Source: Hymenobacter sp. BT559 (lineage in GTDB: Bacteria > Bacteroidota > Bacteroidia > Cytophagales > Hymenobacteraceae). From it: 64,000 nucleotides of DNA. Where the stretch lies: NCBI RefSeq assembly GCF_016427535.1, contig NZ_JAELXV010000001.1:1116001-1180000 (forward strand), given 5' to 3'. This document shows positions 45,349-54,138 of this stretch, piece after piece (the first letter of the stretch is position 1; every line of letters starts with the position of its first letter). Below the pieces are notes generated by a model that saw nothing but the letters and a program-made list of their open reading frames with translations, was not told the origin of the DNA and did no database searches. The position numbers and the translations under genes were made by a program.

Positions 45349-45366
45349 AAAAATTTTACTGACTTA

Positions 45367-46116
45367 TTACGTCAGCATCCCGCCATCTACTTGCAGCACT
45401 TGGCCGGTGATGTATGCCGAATCGTCCGACGCCAAGAATGCCGTGGCCTTAGCTACATCTTCGGGCGAGCCGCCGCGCTTGAGCGGAATGGCCTTGCGCC
45501 ACTCATCGACCTGCTTTTGGTCGAGGGCGTCGGTCATTTCGGTTTCGATGAAGCCGGGGGCGATGGCGTTGCAACGGATGTTGCGCGAGCCCAATTCCAG
45601 GGCAACCGACTTGGTGAAGCCGATGATGCCGGCCTTGCTGGCGGCGTAGTTGGCTTGGCCGGCGTTGCCTTTCAGGCCCACCACCGAGGTCATATTTATA
45701 ATGCTGCCGACTTTGGCGCGCATCATGGGCTTGGTAGCGGCTTTGGTGAGGTTGAACACCGACTTGAGGTTGACGGTGAGTACGTTGTCCCACTGCTCCT
45801 CGCTCATGCGCATGAGCAGGCCGTCTTGCGTAATGCCAGCGTTGTTGACCAGAATGTCGAGCTTGCCGAACTCCTTCACGACATCATCGACCAGCTGTTC
45901 GGCCTGAGCGTAGTCGGAGGCGTCGGAGCGGTAGCCCTTCACTTTGCTGCCGTGGGCAGCAAGCTCGGTTTCGAGGGCCTGGCCCTTCTCGACCGACGAC
46001 AAATAGGTAAACGCAACCTGCGCGCCCTGCTGGGCAAACAACGTGGCAATGGCGCGGCCAATGCCCTTAGAAGCACCCGTAACAAGGGCTACTTTTCCGG
46101 CGAGAGTCTGATTCAT
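45367..46116 (-). CDS. fabG: 3-oxoacyl-[acyl-carrier-protein] reductase
   Basis: This 249-residue short-chain dehydrogenase makes 3-hydroxyacyl-ACP from 3-oxoacyl-ACP with NADPH in fatty-acid elongation. Features are the TGASKGIG dinucleotide loop (14-21), NNAG (~91), the catalytic Ser in NMTSVVG and Tyr/Lys in NYAASKAG, and a C-terminus ITGQVLQVDGGMLT that is diagnostic of FabG. No other fab gene is adjacent. It is separated by a long inverted repeat from the MlaF-type gene on the same strand. Confidence 0.93.
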   Translation of the reverse strand: MNQTLAGKVALVTGASKGIGRAIATLFAQQGAQVAFTYLSSVEKGQALETELAAHGSKVKGYRSDASDYAQAEQLVDDVVKEFGKLDILVNNAGITQDGLLMRMSEEQWDNVLTVNLKSVFNLTKAATKPMMRAKVGSIINMTSVVGLKGNAGQANYAASKAGIIGFTKSVALELGSRNIRCNAIAPGFIETEMTDALDQKQVDEWRKAIPLKRGGSPEDVAKATAFLASDDSAYITGQVLQVDGGMLT

Positions 46117-46125
46117 GGGCCGAAA

Positions 46126-46213
46126 TTAAGCTATTAGCCCTTAGCTACTAGCGGCTAGCTTTCTCTTATAAGAAAAAAGCCAGCCGCTAGTAGCTAAGGG
46201 CTAATAGCTTAAA
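46126..46213. repeat. Long inverted repeat, GCTATTAGCCC type
   Basis: The arms 46126-46160 and ~46179-46213 are about 35 bp each with one mismatch; the left arm begins TTAAGCTATTAGCCCTTAGC. The loop is ~18 bp. It lies between mlaF and fabG. A diverged relative is at 47037-47147. Confidence 0.88.
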
Positions 46214-46219
46214 CAAAAA

Positions 46220-47032
46220 CTACAGCTCCGACAGCGGCTCCTGGGCTAGCTGCTCTAGGCCTTGCGGACCGTCTTCTTCTTCTACGCGCTTGGCGGCGCG
46301 CACCAGCGACGACGAGAAGATAAACTCGCGTAGCTCGGGTACCTGAGCGTTTAGGATTTCCTCCTTGTTACCGTCCCACAGCTTTTTGCCTTGGTGCAGA
46401 AATATAATGTGGTCACCAATGCCCACCACCGAGTTCATGTCGTGGGTGATGATGGCCGTAGTGATGTTGTACTCGTGCGTGATTTCGTAAATCAGCTCGT
46501 CAATCTTGATGCTCGTAGCGGGGTCAAGACCCGAGTTGGGCTCATCGCAAAAGAGGTAAGTACAATTGGGGGCAATGGCGCGGGCAATGCCTACGCGCTT
46601 TTTCATACCGCCCGAAATGTCGGAGGGCATTTTGTTGCCTGCATTTTCGAGGCCCACGCGCTTGAGGCAAAACTCGACGCGGTCGCGGCGCTCCTCGGGG
46701 CTCATGTCGGGCGTCAGCATTTGCAGCGGAAACTCCACGTTTTGGGCCACCGTCATCGAGTCGAACAGCGCCGAGCCCTGGAACAGCATCCCGATTTTGC
46801 GGCGAATCTCCTGGCGAATGGCCACCTTGGCATTGGTGTACACCGTGCCGTCAAAGGTGATAGAGCCAATATCAGGCTTCTGCAAGCCCACAATGCACGA
46901 GAGGAGCACGCTTTTGCCCGTGCCCGAGCCACCTAGCAAAAGATTGCACTTGCCGGTTTCGAGGGTGCAGCTGACGCCTTTCAGCACTTGGTTGCTGCCG
47001 AAAGACTTTTGGAGATTGGATATTTCAATCAT
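46220..47032 (-). CDS. mlaF: MlaF-type ABC transporter ATP-binding protein (phospholipid/MCE system)
   Basis: This 270-residue ATPase has Walker A GGSGTGKSVLL (~35-45), the ABC signature SGGMKKRVGIARA (~144), Walker B LFCDEPNSGLD and the H loop ITHDMNSV. The SGGMKKRV variant signature and the VFNC-like companion permease identify the MlaF/Mce ATPase rather than a drug exporter. It powers retrograde or anterograde phospholipid transport between membranes with MlaE. The permease is 120 bp upstream on the same strand. An MlaD (MCE) gene is not next to it. Confidence 0.9.
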   Translation of the reverse strand: MIEISNLQKSFGSNQVLKGVSCTLETGKCNLLLGGSGTGKSVLLSCIVGLQKPDIGSITFDGTVYTNAKVAIRQEIRRKIGMLFQGSALFDSMTVAQNVEFPLQMLTPDMSPEERRDRVEFCLKRVGLENAGNKMPSDISGGMKKRVGIARAIAPNCTYLFCDEPNSGLDPATSIKIDELIYEITHEYNITTAIITHDMNSVVGIGDHIIFLHQGKKLWDGNKEEILNAQVPELREFIFSSSLVRAAKRVEEEDGPQGLEQLAQEPLSEL

Positions 47033-47036
47033 ATTC

Positions 47037-47147
47037 TTAGCTATTAGCTTCGGGCTACTGGCTGTTAGCTATTCTTCTACAAAGTACCGGCGGCGCTTGT
47101 TTTGCTTGCGAAAAGCCAACAGCTAGGGGCCAGGAGCTAACAGCCAA
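47037..47147. repeat. Imperfect inverted repeat, GCTATTAGC type
   Basis: TTAGCTATTAGCTTCGGGCT and following bases (47037 on) are partly mirrored by AGCCAACAGCTAGGGGCCAG and following bases (to ~47147). The centre is ~40 bp. It lies between mlaE and mlaF. Confidence 0.65.
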
Positions 47148-47152
47148 AAAAA

Positions 47153-47920
47153 TTAGAGCAGTACCGCGGCCAAGACGTAGTCGGCCAGCAGAATGGCGAT
47201 AATGGAGTTGGTAACGGCGGCCGTGCTGGCAGCCCCTACCTCTAGGGCGCCGCCCTCGGTGAAGAAGCCTTTATAGGCCGAAATACCCGATACGAGGAAG
47301 GCAAACACCACGGCCTTAATCAAGGCAAACAGAATGTTGTACGGAATGAAGTCGGTGCGAATACCCTCAATGTAGTCTTGCGCCGCCATCGCTCCAGAAA
47401 GCGTACCGGCCAAATAACCACCTAGGATGCTGAGCGCCATGGCCAGAATAACCAGGAGCGGGAACATGAAGATAGCGGCCAGAATGCGCGGCAGCACCAG
47501 GTAAGAAGTAGCGTTAATGCCCATTACCTCGAGGGCCGAAATTTGCTCGGTGATGCGCATGGTACCTAGGCCACCCGCGATAGACGAGCCAACTTTGCCC
47601 GCCAGCACGATGCTCGTGATGGTGGGCGCCAGCTCCAGAATCGTCATCTCGCGCACCATATAGCCGATGGTCGACTTTGGAATAAGCGGATTGGTAAGGT
47701 TGTAAGCGATTTGAATACAAGTAACAGCGCCGATGAAGGCCGATACGATGCCGACGATAAAAATGGAATCGACCCCAATGAGGGTGGCTTCTTCCATAAA
47801 CCGCCGCCAGATGACGCGCATCCGCTCGGTGCGCGAAACCATATTTTGCAAAAACAGGACGAAAGAGCCGAAAACTTTGAGCATATAGAGGGGGTAGAAC
47901 GAAGGTAAAAGTGCCGGCAT
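47153..47920 (-). CDS. mlaE: MlaE-family ABC transporter permease
   Basis: This ~255-residue integral membrane protein of the MlaE/YrbE family has five to six helices. The conserved regions LAPTITSIVLAGKVGSSIAG and ATSYLVLPRILAAIFMFPLL are characteristic. It is the permease for phospholipid transport with MlaF. The start is uncertain among the codons at 47947, 47920 and 47884; I chose 47920. It is divergent from an SDR gene whose start lies about 60 bp away, so the two probably share a regulatory region. Confidence 0.9.
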   Translation of the reverse strand: MPALLPSFYPLYMLKVFGSFVLFLQNMVSRTERMRVIWRRFMEEATLIGVDSIFIVGIVSAFIGAVTCIQIAYNLTNPLIPKSTIGYMVREMTILELAPTITSIVLAGKVGSSIAGGLGTMRITEQISALEVMGINATSYLVLPRILAAIFMFPLLVILAMALSILGGYLAGTLSGAMAAQDYIEGIRTDFIPYNILFALIKAVVFAFLVSGISAYKGFFTEGGALEVGAASTAAVTNSIIAILLADYVLAAVLL

Positions 47921-47980
47921 GAGCCCGCGCTCACGGTGGGAGAGCACCTAGGCGCGTCATACGTAAAAAACCGAAAAACA

Positions 47981-48703
47981 GTGGATTCTTCTTCGCAATT
48001 AGTTGTCGTGACGGGCGGTAGCCAGGGTATTGGCCGAGCATTAGTAGTGCGTTTTCTGCAAGCTGGCTACGCCGTGGCCACGTGTGCCCGCTCGGCCGAA
48101 GGCCTAGAGCGGCTGCGGGCTACGCTGCCCGAGGCTACGCTTGGCCGGCTGCACACCCTGGCTGCCGACCTAGGGCAATGGGCCGAATGCCAGCGCTTTG
48201 CTGAGTTTGTACTAGGACTGGGCCTGCCGCTGGTGGCTCTCCTCAATAATGCAGGAGCATTTGCCCCTGGCCGCCTCCAAGACGAGCCCGCCGATGGCGC
48301 CCGGCTGCGCGAGATGCTGAGCGCCAATCTCCTAAGCGCCTACGATGTGACGCGCGCCCTACTACCCGCTTTTCTAACGCAAAAAAGGGGGCACATTTTT
48401 ACCATCTGCTCAACGGCCAGCCTGATGGCCTATCCCAACGGCGGCTCGTATGGTATCGCCAAGTTTGCACTGCTGGGCTTCACCAAAACCTTGCGGGAGG
48501 AGCTGAAAAGCCAGGGCATCCGGGTAACCGCCGTGCTGCCCGGCGCCACCCTCACCCGCAGTTGGGATGGGGTAGGGGTCGAGCCCGAGCGCTTTATCCG
48601 CTGTGAAGACGTAGCCGAGGCTGTGTTCTCGGCCTTTAGCCTCTCGCCCCAGGCCGTAGTGGAGGAGCTAGTTATTCGCCCGCAGTTGGGTGATTTACTG
48701 TAG
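47981..48703 (+). CDS. Short-chain dehydrogenase/reductase
   Basis: This 240-residue SDR has the cofactor loop TGGSQGIG, NNAG and a catalytic Ser then Tyr-x3-Lys (SYGIAKFAL). The GTG at 47981 places the first strand correctly; an ATG at 47936 would add 15 residues overlapping the divergent mlaE start. NADP(H) preference is likely because of the basic ARSAEGLERLR segment after strand 2. The substrate is unknown. It stands alone on the plus strand, convergent with the head-GIN lipoprotein gene. Confidence 0.85.
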   Translation: MDSSSQLVVVTGGSQGIGRALVVRFLQAGYAVATCARSAEGLERLRATLPEATLGRLHTLAADLGQWAECQRFAEFVLGLGLPLVALLNNAGAFAPGRLQDEPADGARLREMLSANLLSAYDVTRALLPAFLTQKRGHIFTICSTASLMAYPNGGSYGIAKFALLGFTKTLREELKSQGIRVTAVLPGATLTRSWDGVGVEPERFIRCEDVAEAVFSAFSLSPQAVVEELVIRPQLGDLL

Positions 48704-48747
48704 TATACAACAGGTTTAGGTCCAAAAGCCTAGCGTTGGGTAGCTAC

Positions 48748-49515
48748 CTACTGCTTCACTACCTTGCTGGGCCCATTGTTGTAAAAGGTGGTGGGGTTGC
48801 CGCTATAGTAAAGTGTGCCCCGGCCCGCAGCGGTGCCACCTAGGAACTGGGTAGCGTGCAGGTAGGCATCGCCAAAGCTGGCGCGCGTGGTTTCAAAATA
48901 GCACGAATTTGCCTTGAGGCCGCCCGCGTACAGGAAGCCCACGCCGCCCACCAGCGAGTGGAAGACGTCGGCGTTGCCGCTGAGCGTCATGTCGCCCAGC
49001 TCCCACATGTCGGTATATAGGTACTTGCTTGCCACATCGAGCTGAATGTCGCCATCGGCAAGCAGGTGCACAAACAGCGTGTCTTTGGTCCAGCGGCTAT
49101 CCGTGCGGATGAGGCCGTAGCCAAGCTGCCGCACGTCGAAGAGGGCGGGCGCGTGCAGGCGCACCTCGTAGGGCGTGTTGTAGCTACGCGACCAGTTGCA
49201 GCTGTTGGTGTTGTTGAGCACCAGCGTATGTGCATCCTCATAAGTGAGCGTGAGCCCATCGATGACGTGCTCGCCGGCCCGCACTTCGGCATAGGCCGCC
49301 GTGTCGGGCACGATGGTCAGGGTTACATTGTCGTGTACAATCACCGTGCGCGTGCGGCGGTCCACGGCCCGGCGCTGCGTCACCACGGGGCCGTTGCTCT
49401 TCAAGCAGTCTATTTCCGACCCGCAGGCGCTGAAGTACGTAACACCCGCTAGCAGCCACGCGCCGCGTTGCAGCCGGCCTAGGGCCTTACTTTGCAGTTG
49501 TATTGAAAAAGCCAT
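48748..49515 (-). CDS. Head-GIN-domain (DUF2807-like) lipoprotein
   Basis: This 255-residue exported protein has a signal segment ending in lipobox YFSAC (Cys about residue 31). The region from RTVIVHDNVTLTIVPD on is beta-rich and follows the DUF2807/head-GIN pattern (variable-length turns with repeated Val/Leu strands and a DVRQLGYG step). Such proteins are common in Bacteroidota and are thought to be surface or adhesin-like, but no function is established. It is convergent with the SDR at 47981 and divergent from the SDR at 49539, with 23 bp between starts. Confidence 0.8.
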   Translation of the reverse strand: MAFSIQLQSKALGRLQRGAWLLAGVTYFSACGSEIDCLKSNGPVVTQRRAVDRRTRTVIVHDNVTLTIVPDTAAYAEVRAGEHVIDGLTLTYEDAHTLVLNNTNSCNWSRSYNTPYEVRLHAPALFDVRQLGYGLIRTDSRWTKDTLFVHLLADGDIQLDVASKYLYTDMWELGDMTLSGNADVFHSLVGGVGFLYAGGLKANSCYFETTRASFGDAYLHATQFLGGTAAGRGTLYYSGNPTTFYNNGPSKVVKQ

Positions 49516-49538
49516 CCTGCTAAAATTTCGCTAAAAAT

Positions 49539-50234
49539 ATGGACCTGACCGGAAAAGTAGCCATCGTGACGGGCGTGAGCAGCGGCATTGGCCGCGCCAC
49601 CGCCGAAGCCCTGCTAGCTCGCGGCGCCGCCGTAGCCGGCTGGGGCCGCCGTGCCCCCGAGGACCTCGACAACGAGCGGTTCCTGTTTTTTGAGTGCGAT
49701 GTGCGCGACGAACACGCCGTGGCCGAAGCCTTCACCAACACCCAGCGCGAGCTAGGACTGGAAATCCATGTGTTGGTCAATAATGCCGGCCTAGGTGTAT
49801 TTGGGCCGATTGATGGGTTTAAGTCAGAAGACTGGCATGCCATGTTCGACACCAACGTCAACGGCCTGTTTTACTGCACCCGCGCCGCTTTGCCGCAGAT
49901 GAAAAAGCAGCACGCTGGCCACATTATCAACGTAGCCTCACTAGCCGCCACGGCCGGCACCGCCAACCTGGCCGGTTACTGCGCCACCAAATACGCCGTG
50001 CGCGGCTTCTCCGACGCGCTATTTAAGGAAGTACGTCCTGATGGCGTTCGCGTCACCTGCGTGATGCCCGGCTCGGTCGAAACCAACTTCAACGGCGCCC
50101 AGCCCGGCACCGAGCCCGACCCTTACAAGATGCAGCCCGAAGACATTGCCGACGCCATTATCCACGCCTTAGAAGCACCGGACGTGACGATGATTTCGGA
50201 GATTCAGCTGCGCCCGGCTAACGTTAAGAAATAA
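49539..50234 (+). CDS. Short-chain dehydrogenase/reductase (YdfG-like)
   Basis: This 231-residue SDR has TGVSSGIG (11-18), NNAG (~85), catalytic Ser in NVASLAA and Tyr/Lys in YCATKYAVRG (~150), and a C-terminal EIQLRPANVK of the YdfG/serine-3-dehydrogenase-like type. Reaction: NADP-dependent oxidation or reduction of a small carbonyl or hydroxyl compound. It is followed by a TGTCATGCTGA repeat before gldA, which isolates it from that operon. Confidence 0.87.
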   Translation: MDLTGKVAIVTGVSSGIGRATAEALLARGAAVAGWGRRAPEDLDNERFLFFECDVRDEHAVAEAFTNTQRELGLEIHVLVNNAGLGVFGPIDGFKSEDWHAMFDTNVNGLFYCTRAALPQMKKQHAGHIINVASLAATAGTANLAGYCATKYAVRGFSDALFKEVRPDGVRVTCVMPGSVETNFNGAQPGTEPDPYKMQPEDIADAIIHALEAPDVTMISEIQLRPANVKK

Positions 50235-50262
50235 GCGCTCATCTGAAAGCAACGTCAAAGCA

Positions 50263-50357
50263 CGTCTGTCATGCTGAGCCTGCGAAGCATCTTATCACGC
50301 TAGGGTTATTAGGCTCTAATGTAAGAAGATGCTTCGCAGGCTCAGCATGACAAACGT
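50263..50357. repeat. REP-like inverted repeat, TGTCATGCTGA family
   Basis: The arms ACGTCTGTCATGCTGAGCCT... (from ~50263) and ...AGGCTCAGCATGACAAACGT (to 50357) pair almost perfectly. It lies between the SDR and gldA. Confidence 0.88.
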
Positions 50358-50389
50358 AAAAAATCAATTGCTCCTAAACCCAAGCCTAC

Positions 50390-51298
50390 ATGGTTGAGGT
50401 AGAACACTTAATCAAAACCTACGGCGCGCAAAACGCCGTGGACGATATCAGCTTCCAGGCTGGAAAGGGCGAAATCGTGGGCTTCCTAGGTCCCAATGGG
50501 GCGGGCAAGAGCACCACGATGAAAATTGCCCTCGGGTACCTGCCACCCACAGCGGGCACGGTGCGCATCGCGGGGTTTGATGTGCAGCAAGACCCCATTG
50601 CGGTGCGCCGCCGGGTGGGCTACCTGCCCGAGCATAACCCGCTCTACCTCGATATGTACGTGCACGAGTACCTCGAATTTATTGGCGGCGTGCACGGGCT
50701 GAAAGGCCGCGACCTACGCCAGCGCGTGGCCAATCTGGTGCAAAAAGTGGGCCTCACTCGCGAGCAAAATAAGCAAATTGGGGCTCTCAGCAAAGGCTAC
50801 CGCCAGCGCGTGGGCCTGGCCCAAGCCCTTGTCCATGACCCCGACGTGCTCATCCTCGACGAGCCTACCACCGGCCTCGACCCCAATCAGATAAGTGAAA
50901 TTCGCCAGCTCATCCGCGAGCTGGGTGAAGATAAAACCGTCATTTTTAGTACGCACATTCTGCCCGAAGTCACGGCGCTGTGCTCCCGCGTGGTCATCAT
51001 CAGCCGGGGTAAGCTCGTGGCCGATGCGCCCGTGGCCGAGCTAGCCGCCCGCGCCGCCGGCGAAACCGTGCTTCGCGCCGAGTTTGAAGGCCCCGTGACG
51101 ACCGCGCCGCTGGCTGCTCTACCTGGTGTGCGCGCCGTAGAGACGGCCGGGGCGGGCGTGGTGCTTATCCGCACCGCGCCGGGCACTGATGTACGCGCCG
51201 CGGTATCGCGCCTGGCCGTGGAGCAGGGCTGGTTGCTCCTAGGTCTGCGCCAGGAGCAACAAAGCCTAGAAGCGGTGTTTGGGGAGCTGACTAAGTAG
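50390..51298 (+). CDS. gldA: Gliding-motility ABC transporter ATP-binding protein GldA
   Basis: This 302-residue ATPase has Walker A GPNGAGKST (~35-43), signature LSKGYRQRVG (~134), Walker B DVLILDEPTTGLDPNQ and H-loop FSTHILPE. The substituted signature and the C-terminal ~75-residue domain are typical of GldA. GldA, GldF and GldG form an ABC transporter linked to type-9 secretion and gliding in Bacteroidota, though its role in gliding is not fully settled and some strains do not need it. gldF follows after one small gene. Confidence 0.92.
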   Translation: MVEVEHLIKTYGAQNAVDDISFQAGKGEIVGFLGPNGAGKSTTMKIALGYLPPTAGTVRIAGFDVQQDPIAVRRRVGYLPEHNPLYLDMYVHEYLEFIGGVHGLKGRDLRQRVANLVQKVGLTREQNKQIGALSKGYRQRVGLAQALVHDPDVLILDEPTTGLDPNQISEIRQLIRELGEDKTVIFSTHILPEVTALCSRVVIISRGKLVADAPVAELAARAAGETVLRAEFEGPVTTAPLAALPGVRAVETAGAGVVLIRTAPGTDVRAAVSRLAVEQGWLLLGLRQEQQSLEAVFGELTK

Positions 51299-51306
51299 CA
51301 ACTGCT

Positions 51307-51621
51307 ATGGGAGATTCGACCAGAGTCAGAGAATGGATAGAAGCCGGGAAGCAAGTCGGTAAGTCTATTTCCTATGGCGAAGGGGACGAGAGGTACTTGC
51401 TATCAATTGGGGTGCAGAAATGGGAAGGCGAATACAAGCTTTACTTTTTCAAAGCAAACGAATCTAGAATGGCAGACCTTGATTATTACGATGCAGAGGG
51501 AGTAATCAGGGTTGCGCATTTTGAGGAGCTTTTAAAGCTGATTAGCTCCCTGTCTCCATTCAAGCTTAGTGAATTGGCACCTTTGAAAGGACAGAAAATA
51601 TTCAATCCAGTATTCGACTAA
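51307..51621 (+). CDS. Small AT-rich hypothetical protein interposed between gldA and gldF
   Basis: This 104-residue protein begins MGDSTRVREWIEAGKQVGKS, with alternating strands (YLLSIGVQKWEGEYKLYFFK) and a C-terminal helix. It starts 8 bp after the gldA stop and ends 38 bp before gldF. Composition is more AT-rich than both neighbours and it contains no CCTAGG. It resembles no Gld protein. I infer a recent insertion of a small accessory gene (immunity-like in size), tolerated in the operon because it keeps it transcribed. Confidence 0.65.
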   Translation: MGDSTRVREWIEAGKQVGKSISYGEGDERYLLSIGVQKWEGEYKLYFFKANESRMADLDYYDAEGVIRVAHFEELLKLISSLSPFKLSELAPLKGQKIFNPVFD

Positions 51622-51659
51622 ATTTTGCCGTTTTCAAAGACACTATAACGGCTGCCTAC

Positions 51660-52385
51660 ATGCTTACTATTTTACAAAAAGAATTCAACGCCTTTCTCAA
51701 CTCGCCGGTGGCCTACGTCGTCATTGGCGTGTTTTTGGTGGCTACCGGCCTGTTCGTGTGGGTTTTTCCCGATAGCAGCGTGCTCGACTATGGCTACGCC
51801 GACCTGCAATCGCTGTTCAACCTCGCGCCCTGGATTTTCCTGCTGCTGATTCCGGCCATTACCATGCGCACCTTCGCTGAGGAGAAGAAGGCCGGCACAA
51901 TAGAGCTGCTGCTGACCCGCCCGCTCACCGATGGGCAGCTGGTAGGCGGCAAGTATTTGGCGTGCTTACTGCTGGCGCTATTAGCGTTGGTGCCCACGTT
52001 GCTGTATTACTTCTCGGTGTATAAGCTGGGCTCACCAGTTGGCAACATCGACTCGGCGGCTACGGTGGGCTCGTACCTAGGGCTGGCCTTGCTGGCGGCG
52101 GTGTTCGCGGCGCTGGGCGTGCTGGCTTCGGCCCTTACCCGCGACCAGATTATCGCCTTCGTGCTGGCCGTGGTGGCGTGCTTTCTGGTGTACACGGGCT
52201 TCGATTCGCTGGCCTCGATTTTCGATGGGGCGCCGGCGTATTACATCAGTCAATTGGGCATTGCGGCGCACTACCGTGACCTTAGCAAGGGGCTGATTGA
52301 CTCGCGCGACGTGCTGTATTTTCTCACCGTGGTAGCCGTGGCCCTGCTGGGCACCCGGCTGGCCCTGCGCAGCCGCAACTGGTAA
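51660..52385 (+). CDS. gldF: Gliding-motility ABC transporter permease GldF
   Basis: This 241-residue ABC-2 type permease has about six helices, starting LQKEFNAFLNSPVAYVVIGV and containing PAITMRTFAEEKKAGTIELL, the ABC-2 hallmark, followed by the RPLTDGQLVGGKYLACL segment. It pairs with GldA as the membrane channel. It overlaps nothing but is immediately followed by gldG: the TAA ends at 52385 and the ATG starts at 52386. Confidence 0.95.
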   Translation: MLTILQKEFNAFLNSPVAYVVIGVFLVATGLFVWVFPDSSVLDYGYADLQSLFNLAPWIFLLLIPAITMRTFAEEKKAGTIELLLTRPLTDGQLVGGKYLACLLLALLALVPTLLYYFSVYKLGSPVGNIDSAATVGSYLGLALLAAVFAALGVLASALTRDQIIAFVLAVVACFLVYTGFDSLASIFDGAPAYYISQLGIAAHYRDLSKGLIDSRDVLYFLTVVAVALLGTRLALRSRNW

Positions 52386-54110
52386 ATGGAACCCACTACG
52401 ACTACCTCGGCGGTTCCCGCCCCCTCGCGCAAGCGCCAAGATTTGCTACGCTTTGCCGCCATCATCGGCGCGCTGTTCGTGTTGAATTTCGTGGCCCAGC
52501 GCTTTTTCTTCCGCCTCGACCTGACGGAGGAAAAGCGCTACACCATGTCAGATGCCACCAAAAAGTTGCTCACTGACCTCAAGCAGCCGGTGACCGTGAC
52601 GGTGTACCTCACCGGCGACTTTCCGCCCGCCTTCCGCCGCCTCGAACAGGCCGTGCGCGAAACACTGACTGAGATGCAGGTGTACGGCAGCGGCAACTTG
52701 AACTACGTTTTCATCGACCCCAGCGCGGCCGGTACCGAGGCCGGGCGCAACCAGTTCTACCAAACGCTGCTTAAAAAAGGTCTCAAGCCCACTAATCTAG
52801 GGGCCAATGAGAACGGCAAGCGCATCGAAAAGCTCATCTTTCCGTGGGCTGTGGTGCAGGCTGGCGGCCAAACCCGCAACGTACTGCTGCTGCGCGGCAG
52901 CCAGGTAGCCGCTCCTGAAGAGCGCCTCAACCAAAGCGTGGAAGGCCTGGAATACGAACTGGCGAGCACCATTCGGCAGGTGGCGCCTCCAGGCGGCGCC
53001 AAGCGCCGCCTGGGCGTGATAACCGGCCACGACGAGCTGACCAACGTGCAGATGGCCGACATCCTCACGGCATGGTCGCAGAACTACGACGTGTTTCGGG
53101 TAGACCTCAATCAAGTAAAGGACTTGCGCGGCAACCTAGACGCCGTGGTGGTAGCCAAGCCCCAAAAGCCGTATTCGGAGGTCGAGAAATTTCGCCTCGA
53201 CCAGTTCATCACCCACGGCGGGCGGGCCATGTTTTTTGTGGATGCCCTGCGCGTAGACCTCGACAGCGTGAGCCGCAACGGCGCCGCCCTGGCAACGCCC
53301 TACAACCTGAACCTCGACGACCTCTTCTTCCGCTACGGCGTGCGGCTCAACCAGAATATGCTGCTCGACCTCAACTGCGGGCAGATTCCGCTGGTGACGG
53401 GCATGACCGGTAATAAGCCTAAAATCGAGCCGTTGCCCTGGCAGCTCTACCCGCTCATCAATCGCTTTAGCGCGAATCCCATCACGCGCAACCTCGACGC
53501 GGTGTACCTGAAGTTTGTGGGCAACATCGACACGGTGAAGGCCGTGGGCGTGCGCAAAACGCAGCTGATGAGCACTTCGCGCTACACCCGCGTGCTGCCC
53601 GCGCCAGTGCCTATCAACTTCAACGATGCCCGCCTGGAGCCGAACCCGAAGCTTTACAAAGACAGCTACCAGTCGGTAGGCTATTTGCTCGAAGGTCAGT
53701 TCCGCTCGCTCTTCGCCAACCGTGCTGAGCCCGGCACCACCAAGTACCAGCCCGACCAAAACCCCAACGCCCAGCCTAGCAAAATCCTGGTTATTTCGGA
53801 TGGCGACTTCTTGCGCAACGATGTGGACCCCAAGTCGCAGCGCCCCATGCGCCTAGGCTACGACCGCCTCTCCAGCACCGAGTTTGCCAACCGCGAGCTC
53901 ATCCTCAACGCCACCGACTACCTGCTCGACGAAACCGGCCTCATCGCCGTGCGCGGCAAGCAAATCACGCTGCGCCCCCTCGACAAAGTGCAGCTCGCCG
54001 AGAAGCGCCAGGCCTGGCAAGCCCTGAACCTGGGCGCCCCGCTGGTGCTGCTGGCGCTATTTGGGGCGGTGCGGGCATGGTCGCGCAAGCGGCGGTACGC
54101 TCGGTTTTAA
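52386..54110 (+). CDS. gldG: Gliding-motility protein GldG
   Basis: This 574-residue protein has an N-terminal membrane helix (~24-42), the DLTEEKRYTMSDATKKLL block characteristic of GldG, a large extracytoplasmic domain related to the ABC-type uncharacterised transport region (VITGHDEL ... VVAKPQKPYSEVEKFRLDQF, each shorter than 20), and a C-terminal helix (GAPLVLLALFGAVRAW). It is the second membrane component of the GldAFG complex. It follows gldF without intervening bases, so translation is probably coupled. Its stop is 29 bp before a TGTCATGCTGA repeat. Confidence 0.95.
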   Translation: MEPTTTTSAVPAPSRKRQDLLRFAAIIGALFVLNFVAQRFFFRLDLTEEKRYTMSDATKKLLTDLKQPVTVTVYLTGDFPPAFRRLEQAVRETLTEMQVYGSGNLNYVFIDPSAAGTEAGRNQFYQTLLKKGLKPTNLGANENGKRIEKLIFPWAVVQAGGQTRNVLLLRGSQVAAPEERLNQSVEGLEYELASTIRQVAPPGGAKRRLGVITGHDELTNVQMADILTAWSQNYDVFRVDLNQVKDLRGNLDAVVVAKPQKPYSEVEKFRLDQFITHGGRAMFFVDALRVDLDSVSRNGAALATPYNLNLDDLFFRYGVRLNQNMLLDLNCGQIPLVTGMTGNKPKIEPLPWQLYPLINRFSANPITRNLDAVYLKFVGNIDTVKAVGVRKTQLMSTSRYTRVLPAPVPINFNDARLEPNPKLYKDSYQSVGYLLEGQFRSLFANRAEPGTTKYQPDQNPNAQPSKILVISDGDFLRNDVDPKSQRPMRLGYDRLSSTEFANRELILNATDYLLDETGLIAVRGKQITLRPLDKVQLAEKRQAWQALNLGAPLVLLALFGAVRAWSRKRRYARF

Positions 54111-54138
54111 ACCGTATTTGGGAATTGTAAACACACTA

